NCBI GenBank assembly: GCA_934630705.1
Contig: CAKTWP010000009.1
Location: 1-64,000, forward strand
DNA from: an uncultured Clostridia bacterium
Lineage (GTDB): Bacteria > Bacillota > Clostridia > Christensenellales > Aristaeellaceae
Length of the DNA stretch: 64,000 nt
Reading direction: 5' to 3'
Shown: piece by piece, positions 54,312 through 63,094 of the stretch
How the letters are laid out: each line of letters starts with the position of its first letter
Position numbering within the stretch: position 1 is the first letter of the stretch
Notes under the pieces: generated by a model
What the model saw: the letters and a program-made list of their open reading frames with translations, nothing else
Told to the model about the DNA's origin: nothing
The model's database searches: none
Position numbers and translations under genes: made by a program

Positions 54312-55610
54312 TTACTCCGCCACCCACACCCGGGCCGGATCGCGAACGATAATCTGCGCCTTGTTGTTATACAGATCCAGCAGGGTATCGAAATCCGCGA
54401 TCCCTTCCAGTTCGGCCACATAGGCGTCCCATTCGCTCATATCCCGCAGGCCATAGATGAAGGCCGCTTCGTTTTCGGTGACGTAGGTGGCGATGTCGTT
54501 TTCCAGGCTGGCCTTTTCAGCGGCATCCTCCGCGCTGAAGATGGCAAACGCGGGCTCAAACACGGCTTCCTGCTTGCCCTCGGTGAAGTTCTTCAGGTTC
54601 AGCTCGTTCGCTGCCTGCTGCAGGGTGTACAGCGAGGTGCGCGCCACCGGGCCCATGCCCACCATCCACACCTCATACTGGGTTTCAAGGCCATAGGCAG
54701 CCTTGTCGATTCCCTCACGCAGGGTGGGCACACCGTCGATATAGTCAAAGGTCACGCCCTCGATGCCATAGTTGAAGTTATCCCGGCCCCACTTGGAAAC
54801 CACCTGATCCATGTAAGCAGCCAGCAGTTCAGGATGCTTGGTCTGGCTGGAGCAGACGATGCCCCATCCGGGCAGGCCGTCGTGCTGATAGGCAATGGAC
54901 ATGCGGCGTACGCCGTTTTCATCGGCGGGAGGCGTCATAGGCTGGATGTCAAAGGGCAGTGCCTCACCGGGCTGAACCTTGAAAATTTCCATTTCGGGAG
55001 AGCCGCTATACATCGCCGTGAAGGCCCACTTGCCGCTGGCAATCGCCGCCTGCTCCTGCTCAAAGGACATGGTGGCCAGCTCGGAATTGACCAGACCTTC
55101 GGAATAAAGGGTATGCATCAGCTCAATCAGTTCCTTGCGCTTGGCGCTTTCTTCCCGGTAGGTGGCCTTCCACTGGTTATCGGCAGTATCGAAATACACC
55201 ACGTTCTGATTCTTCGCGCCGATGGAATACGCCATCCACTGTTGGGTGTAATTGATATTCCAGTAGGTCTGGAAAGGCACGATGGAGGGATCCTTGGCCT
55301 TGATGATGCGCATATCCTCCAGCATTTCGACAAAGGTGTCCGGCGCCTTTTCAATGCCCGCGGCCCGGAGCACATCCATATTCACAAACCAGCCTTCGCC
55401 GGAATAATCAATGGGCTGCACGCCGATGATGGCGTAGCGCGCGCCGTCCGCATTGCACACGTAGTTCAGATTAGGATAGGTTTCCACATGGAAGGTCACT
55501 TCTTCGCCGGTATAGGGGAAGGAAATGGGGGCTTCCTCCGCGCCGGCCATGCAGCACACGGACGTGAGCAGCAGCGCCGCACACAGAATCAGGGACAGGG
55601 TTCGTTTCAT
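54312..55610 (-). CDS. extracellular solute-binding protein (LplA-type), unusually short lobe I
   Basis: A 432-residue binding protein with a signal sequence (MKRT, Leu-rich core, AGA cleavage site near 24). Family landmarks are GWFVNMDVLRAAGI, QQWMAYSIGA, WGIVCSSQTKHPELLAAYMD, and WDAYVAELEGIADF near the C-terminus. The WFVN block starts about 75 residues in, against about 160 in the homologue at 34350, so roughly 85-90 residues of lobe I are missing. The reading frame is intact. A GGAGGAG site precedes the ATG. No conventional lipobox is visible. Confidence 0.85.
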   Translation of the reverse strand: MKRTLSLILCAALLLTSVCCMAGAEEAPISFPYTGEEVTFHVETYPNLNYVCNADGARYAIIGVQPIDYSGEGWFVNMDVLRAAGIEKAPDTFVEMLEDMRIIKAKDPSIVPFQTYWNINYTQQWMAYSIGAKNQNVVYFDTADNQWKATYREESAKRKELIELMHTLYSEGLVNSELATMSFEQEQAAIASGKWAFTAMYSGSPEMEIFKVQPGEALPFDIQPMTPPADENGVRRMSIAYQHDGLPGWGIVCSSQTKHPELLAAYMDQVVSKWGRDNFNYGIEGVTFDYIDGVPTLREGIDKAAYGLETQYEVWMVGMGPVARTSLYTLQQAANELNLKNFTEGKQEAVFEPAFAIFSAEDAAEKASLENDIATYVTENEAAFIYGLRDMSEWDAYVAELEGIADFDTLLDLYNNKAQIIVRDPARVWVAE

Positions 55611-55687
55611 GGTTTCTCCTCCTTTATTATATGATCGAGAGACGCTAAAAGCAAGCGTCTCAGACCTGCTGAATAAGAAACGTGCCA

Positions 55688-56593
55688 TCAGCCTTTTACC
55701 GCGCCGATCATCACGCCCTTGGCAAAGTATTTTTGCAGGAAGGGATATACGCACAGGATGGGGAGCATGGTGAGAATCGCGGCGGCGGCCTTTACGGTGC
55801 GCGGGTTGGCATTCACCATATCCAACATGCGGCTCATATCGCTGCCGGAGGAAGTGTTCCCCTGCGTAATGTCCATGCTGATCATGATCTTGCGCAGGAA
55901 AATCTGGATGGGCATTTTGTCGCTGTCGGTAAGATAAATCAGGGCGGTGAAATAATCATTCCAGTAGCCCACAATGGTAAACAGAGACACCGTGGCCAGC
56001 AGCGCCTTGGACAGGGGAATAACGATGAACACCAGAATCCGCAAATGGCCCGCGCCATCGATGGTGGCAGATTCCCGGAGAGAATCTGGAATGGTGTTGA
56101 AGAAATTGACGAACATGATTACGTTCCATGCAGATACGCAGCCGGGGATAATCATCACCCACAGGGTGTTGAGCATGCCCAGATTGCGGATGTTCAGATA
56201 GGAAGGAATGAGCCCGCCGCCAAAGAACATGGTGATCAGCAGCAGTACGTTAATCAGCTTCTTGCCCTTAAATTCCTTTACGGTCAAGGGATAGGCCATC
56301 AGTGCGGTGACGATCAGGCAGGTGAGGGTGCCGGTGGATGCATAAAGAATGGTGTTCAGATAATTACGCAGAATGCCCGGATCTGCCAGCAGCACCTGAT
56401 AGGATTGGAAGGAAAAGCCTTTAGGGGTGAGGATCATGTTGTTCGCCCCCACCAGCTGCTGGGGCGTACTGAAAGAAAGGTTCAGCGTCATGATGAAAGG
56501 ATACAGAAAGATCAGGCATAGCAGCACCATCACCAGCCCATTCACATAATCAAAGAGGCCGGGGCGATTCAGCCGATGAGACTTCGCATGCAT
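55688..56593 (-). CDS. carbohydrate ABC transporter permease (LplC/YtcP type)
   Basis: A 301-residue permease with six transmembrane helices. The EAA loop (SLRESATIDGAGHLRILVFIVIPLSKA) and diagnostic C-terminus (PFLQKYFAKGVMIGAVKG) match the first LplC-like protein at 32360. A GGAGG site precedes the ATG. It lies between the LplB-like gene (14 bases upstream) and the binding-protein gene. Confidence 0.93.
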   Translation of the reverse strand: MHAKSHRLNRPGLFDYVNGLVMVLLCLIFLYPFIMTLNLSFSTPQQLVGANNMILTPKGFSFQSYQVLLADPGILRNYLNTILYASTGTLTCLIVTALMAYPLTVKEFKGKKLINVLLLITMFFGGGLIPSYLNIRNLGMLNTLWVMIIPGCVSAWNVIMFVNFFNTIPDSLRESATIDGAGHLRILVFIVIPLSKALLATVSLFTIVGYWNDYFTALIYLTDSDKMPIQIFLRKIMISMDITQGNTSSGSDMSRMLDMVNANPRTVKAAAAILTMLPILCVYPFLQKYFAKGVMIGAVKG

Positions 56594-56607
56594 CTTTTCA
56601 GGCCTCC

Positions 56608-57561
56608 TTAGAAAATGGAGCTGTCGCTGATCCTGCGGGCGATGAAATTGGTGGTCAGCAGGAAGAACAGCGAAATCACGGAATTGAACAGGTTAATGGC
56701 GGTGGTATAGCTGTAGCTGCCCCCCAGCACGCCTTCGCGATATACATAGGTAGAAATCACGTCGGAGGTCTTATAGGTCAGGGGGGAATACATCAGCAGG
56801 ATCTTGGTGGAATCATTGCCCACGATGCCGCCCACGGCGAAGATCAGCAGAATAATGATGGTGGAGGAAATGCAGGGCAGGGTAATATGAATGGCTTTCT
56901 GGAAGCGGTTCGCCCCGTCCAGCACTGCGGATTCATACAGCTCCTGATTGATGCCCGAAATGGCGGCCAGATAAATGATGGAATTATAACCGATACCAGA
57001 CCAGATGCCCGAAATGATATACAGCGGTCTGAACCATTTGGGATCCGAGAAAAAGCCGATGGGCTTGCCGCCAAGCGCTTCGATAATCACATTGATAATG
57101 CCGCCGTTGGTGGAGCACATGTCCTTGAGAATGCCCACCACGATCACCGTGGAAATGAAATAGGGCATATAGGAAATGGTCTGCACCGTGCGCTTGAATT
57201 TCTCCTGCCGCATCTCGTTAAGCAGCAGCGCCAGAATGATGGGGGCAGGAAACGTGAAAATCAGCGATTCGATGCCCAAGGCGAAGGTGTTTCCCACCAG
57301 CCGGTCAAAATATGGCGAAGCGAAGAACTTGCGGAAGTGCTTCAGCCCCACCCATGCGCTGCCTGTGATGCCCTTTTGCGGATAATAATTTTCGAAGGCC
57401 ATCAGGATGCCATACATGGGCAGATACTTGAACAGCATCAGCGCTGCTATTCCAGGCAGCACCATGGCATACAGAATCCAGTTTCGCTTCATATATGCCC
57501 GCCAGGTGCGGGTGTGATGCAGCGGAGGAGAGATCTGCACCGTCTGCGCGGATTGCTTCAA
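56608..57561 (-). CDS. carbohydrate ABC transporter permease (LplB/YteP type)
   Basis: A 317-residue permease with six transmembrane helices. MKRNWILYAMVLPGIAALMLFKYLPMYG-type N-terminus and EAA loop (YESAVLDGANRFQKAIHITLPCI) place it in the LplB group. The start is taken as TTG 57561, about 10 bases after AAAAGGAA; a GTG three codons earlier is too close to that site. First gene of the leftward second transport system; a poor promoter (TATAAT at 57620-57615) lies upstream. Confidence 0.92.
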   Translation of the reverse strand: MKQSAQTVQISPPLHHTRTWRAYMKRNWILYAMVLPGIAALMLFKYLPMYGILMAFENYYPQKGITGSAWVGLKHFRKFFASPYFDRLVGNTFALGIESLIFTFPAPIILALLLNEMRQEKFKRTVQTISYMPYFISTVIVVGILKDMCSTNGGIINVIIEALGGKPIGFFSDPKWFRPLYIISGIWSGIGYNSIIYLAAISGINQELYESAVLDGANRFQKAIHITLPCISSTIIILLIFAVGGIVGNDSTKILLMYSPLTYKTSDVISTYVYREGVLGGSYSYTTAINLFNSVISLFFLLTTNFIARRISDSSIF

Positions 57562-57724
57562 ATGTGCCACTTCCTTTTCTGCTTCGCCTCAGGGAGGCTG
57601 TGCTTTCGGAAATAATTATACGTTTTCCTCCCAAAAAGTAAATCTGCAAATTCCAACACCATCATCAATATCCTCCTTTTCGTTGGATTCTGTGATAATG
57701 CGGGATTTTTTCAGCCATTTTTGC

Positions 57725-57753
57725 TTGACAGCCCATACGCGGCTGTTTACCAT
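57725..57753 (+). promoter_or_regulatory. sigma-A promoter with an embedded operator-like palindrome
   Basis: -35 TTGACA (57725-57730), 17-base spacer and -10 TACCAT (57748-57753). ACAGCC (57728-57733) and GGCTGT (57741-57746) form an inverted repeat lying between the two boxes. The divergent intergenic region 57571-57812 holds no gene. Confidence 0.65.
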
Positions 57754-57812
57754 AACAGATAGTCAAAATGGCATTCCGGGATGGAATGCCGATCAAAGGG
57801 AGGCTTGTGACG

Positions 57813-58808
57813 ATGGAAGAGCTACGTTATCTCACGGATCATTACGATGAAAAAATCGCAAGGATTAACGCCTTTGGCGCGCCGCTGAATTTCATTTTCA
57901 TTACCGATCAGCATAACCGCCTGAACGAGGACTGGTGCCGCAAGGCCGGGCTGCCCTATGAGCTGGCCGCCAACGCCATCCATTCCATGCAGTATATTCT
58001 GGACCGCTGCCCGGGCATTTCGTTCGTGGTTTCAGGCGGCGATATTGGGGATGATTATTTCCCGGATATGCAGGTGATCCGCGCTCAGCATCAGGAGGTA
58101 ATGGACGCGCTGTACAGCCTGTCCGTGCCGGTGCACTGCTGCATCGGCAATCATGACGATGTGACCGGCAATGCCGTGGACCATGGCTGGGATCAGCGGG
58201 AATTTGCCATCCTGCCCGATGAAATGCACCGGCTGTGCATGAAATATAATCCCACGGCGAAAAATTACTATTATATGGACGATCCCAGCGGCTATCGGTT
58301 CGTGTTTCTGGATGTGAGCGATAAATGCTATACCCTGGGGGTGGACGGAAAATATCCCTTCGGCTGGCGGGATGAAATCTCCGACGCGCAGGCCGAATGG
58401 CTGGAAAAGGAAGCCCTGGCTACAGATCGGCGGATCATCGTATTCTGCCACGCGCCCCTGCATAACGCCGGCATTTTCGGCACGGAAGGAATGCCCCAGG
58501 GCATGAAGCCCTATGATGACATGATTAACGGCCCGCGGGTGTATCACGCGGTCAAAAGCTGCAAAAATGTGGTGGCCACGATCAGCGGGCACGTGCATTA
58601 CGATAATCTGCTGTATGACGATGGGCTGCTGGTGGTCACCACGTTGTGCTCCTTCATGCAAAAATGGGCCCCCGGCTGCCCTGATCGCCAGGCGGGCACT
58701 ATCACCGAAACCGCTTTCGACGTGTTTTCTATAAAGGATGATCTGGTGCAGATCACGCGCTTTGGCGCCGGCGAAGACCGGGTTGGCATGCTGGGGCTGC
58801 GGAAATAA
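57813..58808 (+). CDS. calcineurin-like metallophosphoesterase
   Basis: A 331-residue cytoplasmic phosphoesterase. Metal-site motifs appear in order: TDQH (about 35), GGDIGDD, GNHDD, CHAPLH and SGHVHYDN. The start at 57813 follows GGGAGG; an upstream ATG in frame at 57768 lacks a site. The substrate is unknown. It is divergent from the second Lpl-type transporter, so it may act on an imported phosphorylated compound or simply share control. Confidence 0.85.
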   Translation: MEELRYLTDHYDEKIARINAFGAPLNFIFITDQHNRLNEDWCRKAGLPYELAANAIHSMQYILDRCPGISFVVSGGDIGDDYFPDMQVIRAQHQEVMDALYSLSVPVHCCIGNHDDVTGNAVDHGWDQREFAILPDEMHRLCMKYNPTAKNYYYMDDPSGYRFVFLDVSDKCYTLGVDGKYPFGWRDEISDAQAEWLEKEALATDRRIIVFCHAPLHNAGIFGTEGMPQGMKPYDDMINGPRVYHAVKSCKNVVATISGHVHYDNLLYDDGLLVVTTLCSFMQKWAPGCPDRQAGTITETAFDVFSIKDDLVQITRFGAGEDRVGMLGLRK

Positions 58809-58846
58809 CCAACGCAGCCGAGCCGGCTTCGGGCAAGCCCGATTGC

Positions 58847-58905
58847 CAACGCACCCCGGAATGGGAAAGAAGTATGCTTTTTCTTTCTCGCTCCGGGGCG
58901 CGTTG
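58847..58905. repeat. intergenic GCGCCCC-type hairpin, copy D (variant)
   Basis: 58847-58860 pairs with 58892-58905 with one mismatch; an inner GAAAGAA/TTCTTTC stem extends it. Relative to copies A-C the outer arm reads CAACGC rather than AATGCGC. It lies between the convergent phosphoesterase and GTPase-nuclease genes. Confidence 0.7.
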
Positions 58906-58965
58906 TTGATTTGATAGAAGGATTCCTTTAACCGGTTTTGGATGCGTGTAAAAATGGGCTGTTGA

Positions 58966-58986
58966 CACAAAAAACACTTCCCGCAA
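58966..58986. repeat. half of a variable-stem hairpin unit
   Basis: The sequence matches the right arm and flank of the unit at 22879-22898 (CAAARAACACYTCCCGCAA pattern) but has no matching left arm. It follows copy D by 60 bases, keeping the order seen at 10 and 22.8 kb. Confidence 0.5.
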
Positions 58987-58997
58987 ATGGAATGGCC

Positions 58998-61634
58998 TTA
59001 TCCCTTCCGTTTCTTTTCCAGCGCATCCCAGAAGGCGCGCTCCAGCGCGGGGTTGGGAGCAGGCAGATTGTTGTAGGCGGCCATAATCGCTTTGATCTCC
59101 ACATTGGCCGCTTCCACCTCCCGGCGAAACTCCTGGGCGGACACCCGCAGCGCGCCGTGGCCCAGAATGATAATCTGCTCCAGCCCGTCGGACGTGGCCA
59201 CCCGCACCCGGCAGTTCTTGCCCAGCTTGTAGGTGGCTTTTTCGATATAATTATCCGCCGTTTCCGCTTCCCTGGTGTACACAACGGATATGTTATTGTA
59301 TTTTTCCACCCGCCCCGGATTGTTGGCCACCTTGTATGCGTCAAACACCAGAATCAGCTGGCAGGGCCTTACCCCCTGATAATTGCACAGAATATCCATC
59401 AGCATCTTCCGGGCGTGTTCCAGCCCCGTCCGGGCGGCGGCCTTCAAATCCTCCCAGGCAAAGATAATGTTGTATCCATCCACCAGCAGAAACTCCTGCT
59501 CCGGCGGGATATATACCGGCGCGGCAGGCACCGGCGCGGATGGGGCCACCGGCCGGAACGCCCGGGGACGGATGGGGCCATAGGTGCGCTCAAAAATGGC
59601 CATCAGCTCCTTGTCCTCCTCCAGCGTGCCGCCGTAGGCCCGGCGAACCGGCGCAGCGGGCGCATCCGGGGCCGCAGCGGGGGTCTCCCCAAAGCCGGTC
59701 TGCACATGCATGTAATTCCGCACCTGATTCCATTTCACCGTGAAGCCCGCCCCATGGGCACAAAACACCGAATCCGGGCTGTTATCCAGATCCCGCTCCG
59801 GAGCATATCCCATGGCCGCCACCAGCTTTTCCTGCTCCTGACAGGGCGCATAGCCCCGCAGCGAACAGGCCAGGCGGCCCCGGCCATGGCTGTATGCCGC
59901 CACGTCCCGGGCGTAATGCCGGGCCCGGGCCACGGGCGCGGCGGCCTGCAGCAAAACCTCCTGCCCTACCGTTTCCGGCGGCTCAAAGCTGCCGCCCATC
60001 TGCTGAATATCGTTCATGGCCCGGCCCAGGCAATCGGCGGGCAGCTCCAATTGCAGATCATACCAGGGCTCCAGCACCACGCTGCGAGCCTGCATCAGCC
60101 CCTGGCGCACCGCCCGATAGGTGGCCTGACGGAAATCGCCGCCCTCGGTATGCTTCAGATGCGCCCTCCCTGCCAGCAGCGTGATTTTTATATCCGTAAT
60201 GGGCGCGCCAATCAGCACCCCCACATGCTGCTTTTCCCACAGATGGGTGAGAATCAGCCGCTGCCAGTTTCGGTCCAGCGCATCCTCGGAGCAGGCGGAA
60301 GCAAAGCGCAGCCCGCTGCCCCGCGCGCCCGGCTCCAGCAGCAGATGCACCTCCGCATAATGGCGCAGGGGTTCATAATGCCCAACGCCTTCCACGGCGT
60401 TTTCAATGGTCTCCCGATAAAGAATGCTCCCCGCCCCAAACTGCGCATCCAACCCAAACCGATCCTTGAGCAGCCGTCCCAGAATTTCCAGCTGCACCTC
60501 ACCCATCAGCTGCACATGAATCTCCCGCAGCCGCTCATTCCAGACCACATGGAGCTGCGGTTCTTCTTCTTCCAGCTGACGCAGCATCCGCAGAGCGGTA
60601 TGGGCATCCGTGCCGGCAGGCAGCAACACCTGATAGGTAAACACCGGCTCCAGCGCCGGTTCCAGCGCCGCGGGGGCGTCCCCCATGCTTTGTCCCGCCC
60701 GGGTGAAGCTCAGGCCCGTCACGGCGCAAAGCGTCCCTGCCGGCGCTTCCTCCACCGCCTGATACCGGTCCCCGGAATACAGGCGAATCTGGTTCACCTT
60801 TTCCTCCCAGGTCTGATCCGGGGACAGGTTCTGGGCGCGATTATTCAGGCTGTCCCGCACATGAAGGCAGCCGCCCGTTATTTTCAGATAGGTCAGCCGG
60901 TTTCCCTGGGCGTCCCGGGCAATTTTATAGATGCGCGCGCCGAACCCCTCCCCATATTGGGGCCGGGGGCCATATGCCGCCAGCGCATTCAGCAGCGCCT
61001 CCACCCCGTCCAGCCGCAGGGCCGCGCCGAAAAAACAGGGGAAAATCCGGCGCTCCATAATCAGCTTTCCGATCATGGACGGCGGAATGGATCCATTTTC
61101 CAGATACTGATTCAGTGCTTCTTCGCTGCCGGTGGCCATTTGCTCCATGGCGTCGGGCGCGGCAAAATCCACGCAGCCATCCTGCAGCTTCTGCCATAGC
61201 TCGCGCATCAGCGCCGCCCGATCCACGCCCGGCTGATCCATTTTATTGACAAACAGAAAACAGGGCACCTGATACCGCGCCAGCAGCTGCCAGAGCGTCC
61301 GGGTATGGGCCTGCACCCCATCCGCGGCGCTGATCACCAGCACGGCGCAATCGATCACCCCCAGCGTCCGCTCCATTTCCCCGGAAAAATCCACATGGCC
61401 GGGGGTATCCACCAGCGTGATTTCCCGCTCCTGCCAGGAAAGCCGGGCCTGCTTGGAAAAGATGGTGATGCCCCGCTCCCGTTCCTGGGCGTCGGTATCC
61501 AGAAACGCATCCCGATGATCCACCCGTCCCAGGCGGCGCACCGCCCCGGCGCAATACAGCATGGCCTCCGACAGGGTGGTTTTCCCCGCGTCCACATGGG
61601 CCAGCAGCCCCACCGCCAACGCCCGGTTTTCCAT
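58998..61634 (-). CDS. TetM/EF-G-like ribosomal-protection GTPase fused to a C-terminal Rae1/YacP NYN ribonuclease domain
   Basis: An 878-residue fusion. Residues ~1-650 form a TetM-type translational GTPase: G1 AHVDAGKT (12-19), G2 RGITI, G3 DTPGHVDF, G4 NKMD, then EF-G-like domains II-V with VQLMGEVQLEILGRLL, HTEGGDFRQATYRA and YSHGRGRLACSLRGY. A Pro/Ala linker (~650-713) joins residues ~714-878, which align with Rae1/YacP: LVDGYN (D719), FDAY (D765), TREAETAD and TSDGLEQ, then GALRVSAQEFRREV. Rae1 is a ribosome-dependent A-site mRNA endonuclease. The fusion suggests a factor that enters the A site and cuts mRNA (inference). It differs from true tetracycline-resistance proteins (about 640 residues). 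The start at 61634 is chosen by the AAAGGATGAG site. Confidence 0.92.
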   Translation of the reverse strand: MENRALAVGLLAHVDAGKTTLSEAMLYCAGAVRRLGRVDHRDAFLDTDAQERERGITIFSKQARLSWQEREITLVDTPGHVDFSGEMERTLGVIDCAVLVISAADGVQAHTRTLWQLLARYQVPCFLFVNKMDQPGVDRAALMRELWQKLQDGCVDFAAPDAMEQMATGSEEALNQYLENGSIPPSMIGKLIMERRIFPCFFGAALRLDGVEALLNALAAYGPRPQYGEGFGARIYKIARDAQGNRLTYLKITGGCLHVRDSLNNRAQNLSPDQTWEEKVNQIRLYSGDRYQAVEEAPAGTLCAVTGLSFTRAGQSMGDAPAALEPALEPVFTYQVLLPAGTDAHTALRMLRQLEEEEPQLHVVWNERLREIHVQLMGEVQLEILGRLLKDRFGLDAQFGAGSILYRETIENAVEGVGHYEPLRHYAEVHLLLEPGARGSGLRFASACSEDALDRNWQRLILTHLWEKQHVGVLIGAPITDIKITLLAGRAHLKHTEGGDFRQATYRAVRQGLMQARSVVLEPWYDLQLELPADCLGRAMNDIQQMGGSFEPPETVGQEVLLQAAAPVARARHYARDVAAYSHGRGRLACSLRGYAPCQEQEKLVAAMGYAPERDLDNSPDSVFCAHGAGFTVKWNQVRNYMHVQTGFGETPAAAPDAPAAPVRRAYGGTLEEDKELMAIFERTYGPIRPRAFRPVAPSAPVPAAPVYIPPEQEFLLVDGYNIIFAWEDLKAAARTGLEHARKMLMDILCNYQGVRPCQLILVFDAYKVANNPGRVEKYNNISVVYTREAETADNYIEKATYKLGKNCRVRVATSDGLEQIIILGHGALRVSAQEFRREVEAANVEIKAIMAAYNNLPAPNPALERAFWDALEKKRKG

Positions 61635-61716
61635 AGGCGATCTCATCCTTTGCTTGCAGATTCTTCTTTGTATTATATCACGGCTTCGCCCCGCCGCGCA
61701 ACCCGGGGCATCCGCC

Positions 61717-61745
61717 TTGCAAGGCCGGGAAATCTATGATAAAAT
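61717..61745 (+). promoter_or_regulatory. sigma-A promoter of the CDF transporter gene
   Basis: -35 TTGCAA (61717-61722), 17-base spacer and -10 TAAAAT (61740-61745). Confidence 0.6.
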
Positions 61746-61824
61746 AATAGATCAGCAGGAAACGCATAATCCCCGTTTCGGCTGCATCATCTGAAAGAGC
61801 AAACCTGAAAAGGAGGAGCCGGGC

Positions 61825-63021
61825 ATGATCCAGTTTCTGATCCGGCGGTTCATTAAAGACCCGGAAAACACCGGCGATCAGCGGGTGCGGGAAGCCTATG
61901 GCACCCTAGGCTCGGTGACGGGCATTGCGCTGAACCTGCTGCTGTCGCTGTCCAAGATTCTGCTGGGGTTCATCACCGGCTCTGTGGCCGTGATGGCGGA
62001 CGGCGTGAATAACCTCTCCGATGCGGGGGGAAGCCTGATTACGCTGGTGGCCGTGCGCATGGCCCAAAAGCCCCAGGATGAAGAGCATCCCTTCGGCCAC
62101 GGACGGATCGAGTATCTGGGGGCGCTGGGCGTGGGGATGCTGATTGGCGTATTTGGGCTGGAGCTGCTCAAATCCGGCGTTGAAGGCATCCTGCATCCGG
62201 AAGCCGCCGGGTTCTCCTGGCTTACGGTAGGCATTCTGGCGGCAGGCGTGCTGGTGAAGCTGTGGATGGGGCGGTTTTACAGCGTGCTGGGCCAGAAAAC
62301 GGAAAACCCCACCCTGCTGGCCGCGTCCAAGGACAGCCTCAGCGATGTGCTGGCCACCGGCGCGGTGGCGCTGTCGGCGGTGGCGACGATGCTGTTTGGC
62401 TGGCCCATGGACGGCTATGTGGGCACGCTGGTATCTCTGCTGGTGCTCAAGGCGGCCTGGGATGTGCTGCGGGAAACCGTTTCCCGGCTGCTGGGCAGCG
62501 CGCCGGACAAGGAAAAGGGCGACCGGATTCTGGAAATGCTGCTGCGCTATCCCGGGGTGCTGGGCGCCCATGATCTGGTGCTGCATGATTACGGCCCGGG
62601 CCGGGCCATGGCTTCGGTGCATGCGGAAGTGGCGGCAGACAGCGATCTGGTGGCCATCCATGAGGTGATCGACAACGCCGAGCGGGAAATCTCCCGGGAG
62701 CTGAATATCCCCATCTGCATCCACATGGACCCTGTCCTCACCCACGATGAAAAAACTGAAACCGCCCGGGCGCAGATGGCGGCATACCTGGCCTCCCTCA
62801 CGCCGCCGCTGAAGCTGCATGATTTCCGCCGGGTGCCTGGAAACAGAAACATCAATCTGGTGTTCGATGTGCTCCTGCCGCCCCAGGAGCATAACCTGGA
62901 CGCCCTGCGGGACGGCATCTGTGCCCATGCCCGCACGCTGGATCCCCGGTATCGCTGCGTGATTCATTTCGACCGGGATTACTTCAATTATGACCTGATT
63001 AAAAAAAGAGCGGCGAAATAA
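61825..63021 (+). CDS. cation diffusion facilitator family transporter
   Basis: A 398-residue antiporter exporting divalent metal (Zn, Mn, Fe or Co). Six transmembrane helices span about 30-215. The metal site uses DGVNNLSDAGGS (helix 2) and SKDSLSDVLATG (helix 5), with HPFGHGRIEYLG between them. The cytoplasmic C-terminal domain (about 220-300) has the ferredoxin-like CDF fold. An extra C-terminal stretch (about 300-398; LKLHDFRRVPGNRNINLVFDVLLP) resembles a second such domain, making it longer than the usual 300 residues. AGGAGGAG precedes the ATG. Confidence 0.93.
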   Translation: MIQFLIRRFIKDPENTGDQRVREAYGTLGSVTGIALNLLLSLSKILLGFITGSVAVMADGVNNLSDAGGSLITLVAVRMAQKPQDEEHPFGHGRIEYLGALGVGMLIGVFGLELLKSGVEGILHPEAAGFSWLTVGILAAGVLVKLWMGRFYSVLGQKTENPTLLAASKDSLSDVLATGAVALSAVATMLFGWPMDGYVGTLVSLLVLKAAWDVLRETVSRLLGSAPDKEKGDRILEMLLRYPGVLGAHDLVLHDYGPGRAMASVHAEVAADSDLVAIHEVIDNAEREISRELNIPICIHMDPVLTHDEKTETARAQMAAYLASLTPPLKLHDFRRVPGNRNINLVFDVLLPPQEHNLDALRDGICAHARTLDPRYRCVIHFDRDYFNYDLIKKRAAK

Positions 63022-63030
63022 AGCCAATGA

Positions 63031-63059
63031 TTGACGAACGCGCCAAAACAGGGTAAAAT
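63031..63059 (+). promoter_or_regulatory. sigma-A promoter of frr
   Basis: -35 TTGACG (63031-63036), 17-base spacer and -10 TAAAAT (63054-63059), directly after the CDF stop. Confidence 0.75.
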
Positions 63060-63094
63060 AAATCACAGAGCTTGAAGAAACGGAGGAGAAAACG

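Noticed and set aside
58938..61199. Open frame of about 750 codons on the + strand, antisense to the GTPase-nuclease gene
   Set aside because: It is rich in His, Gln, Arg, Pro and Gly, has no recognisable domain, and mirrors a clearly real gene; GC-rich codon use leaves the opposite strand open.
58998..61634. Reading this gene as a tetracycline-resistance determinant
   Set aside because: It is about 240 residues longer than Tet(M)-type proteins, fused to a nuclease domain, and there is no sign of a mobile element nearby; resistance cannot be inferred from the sequence.
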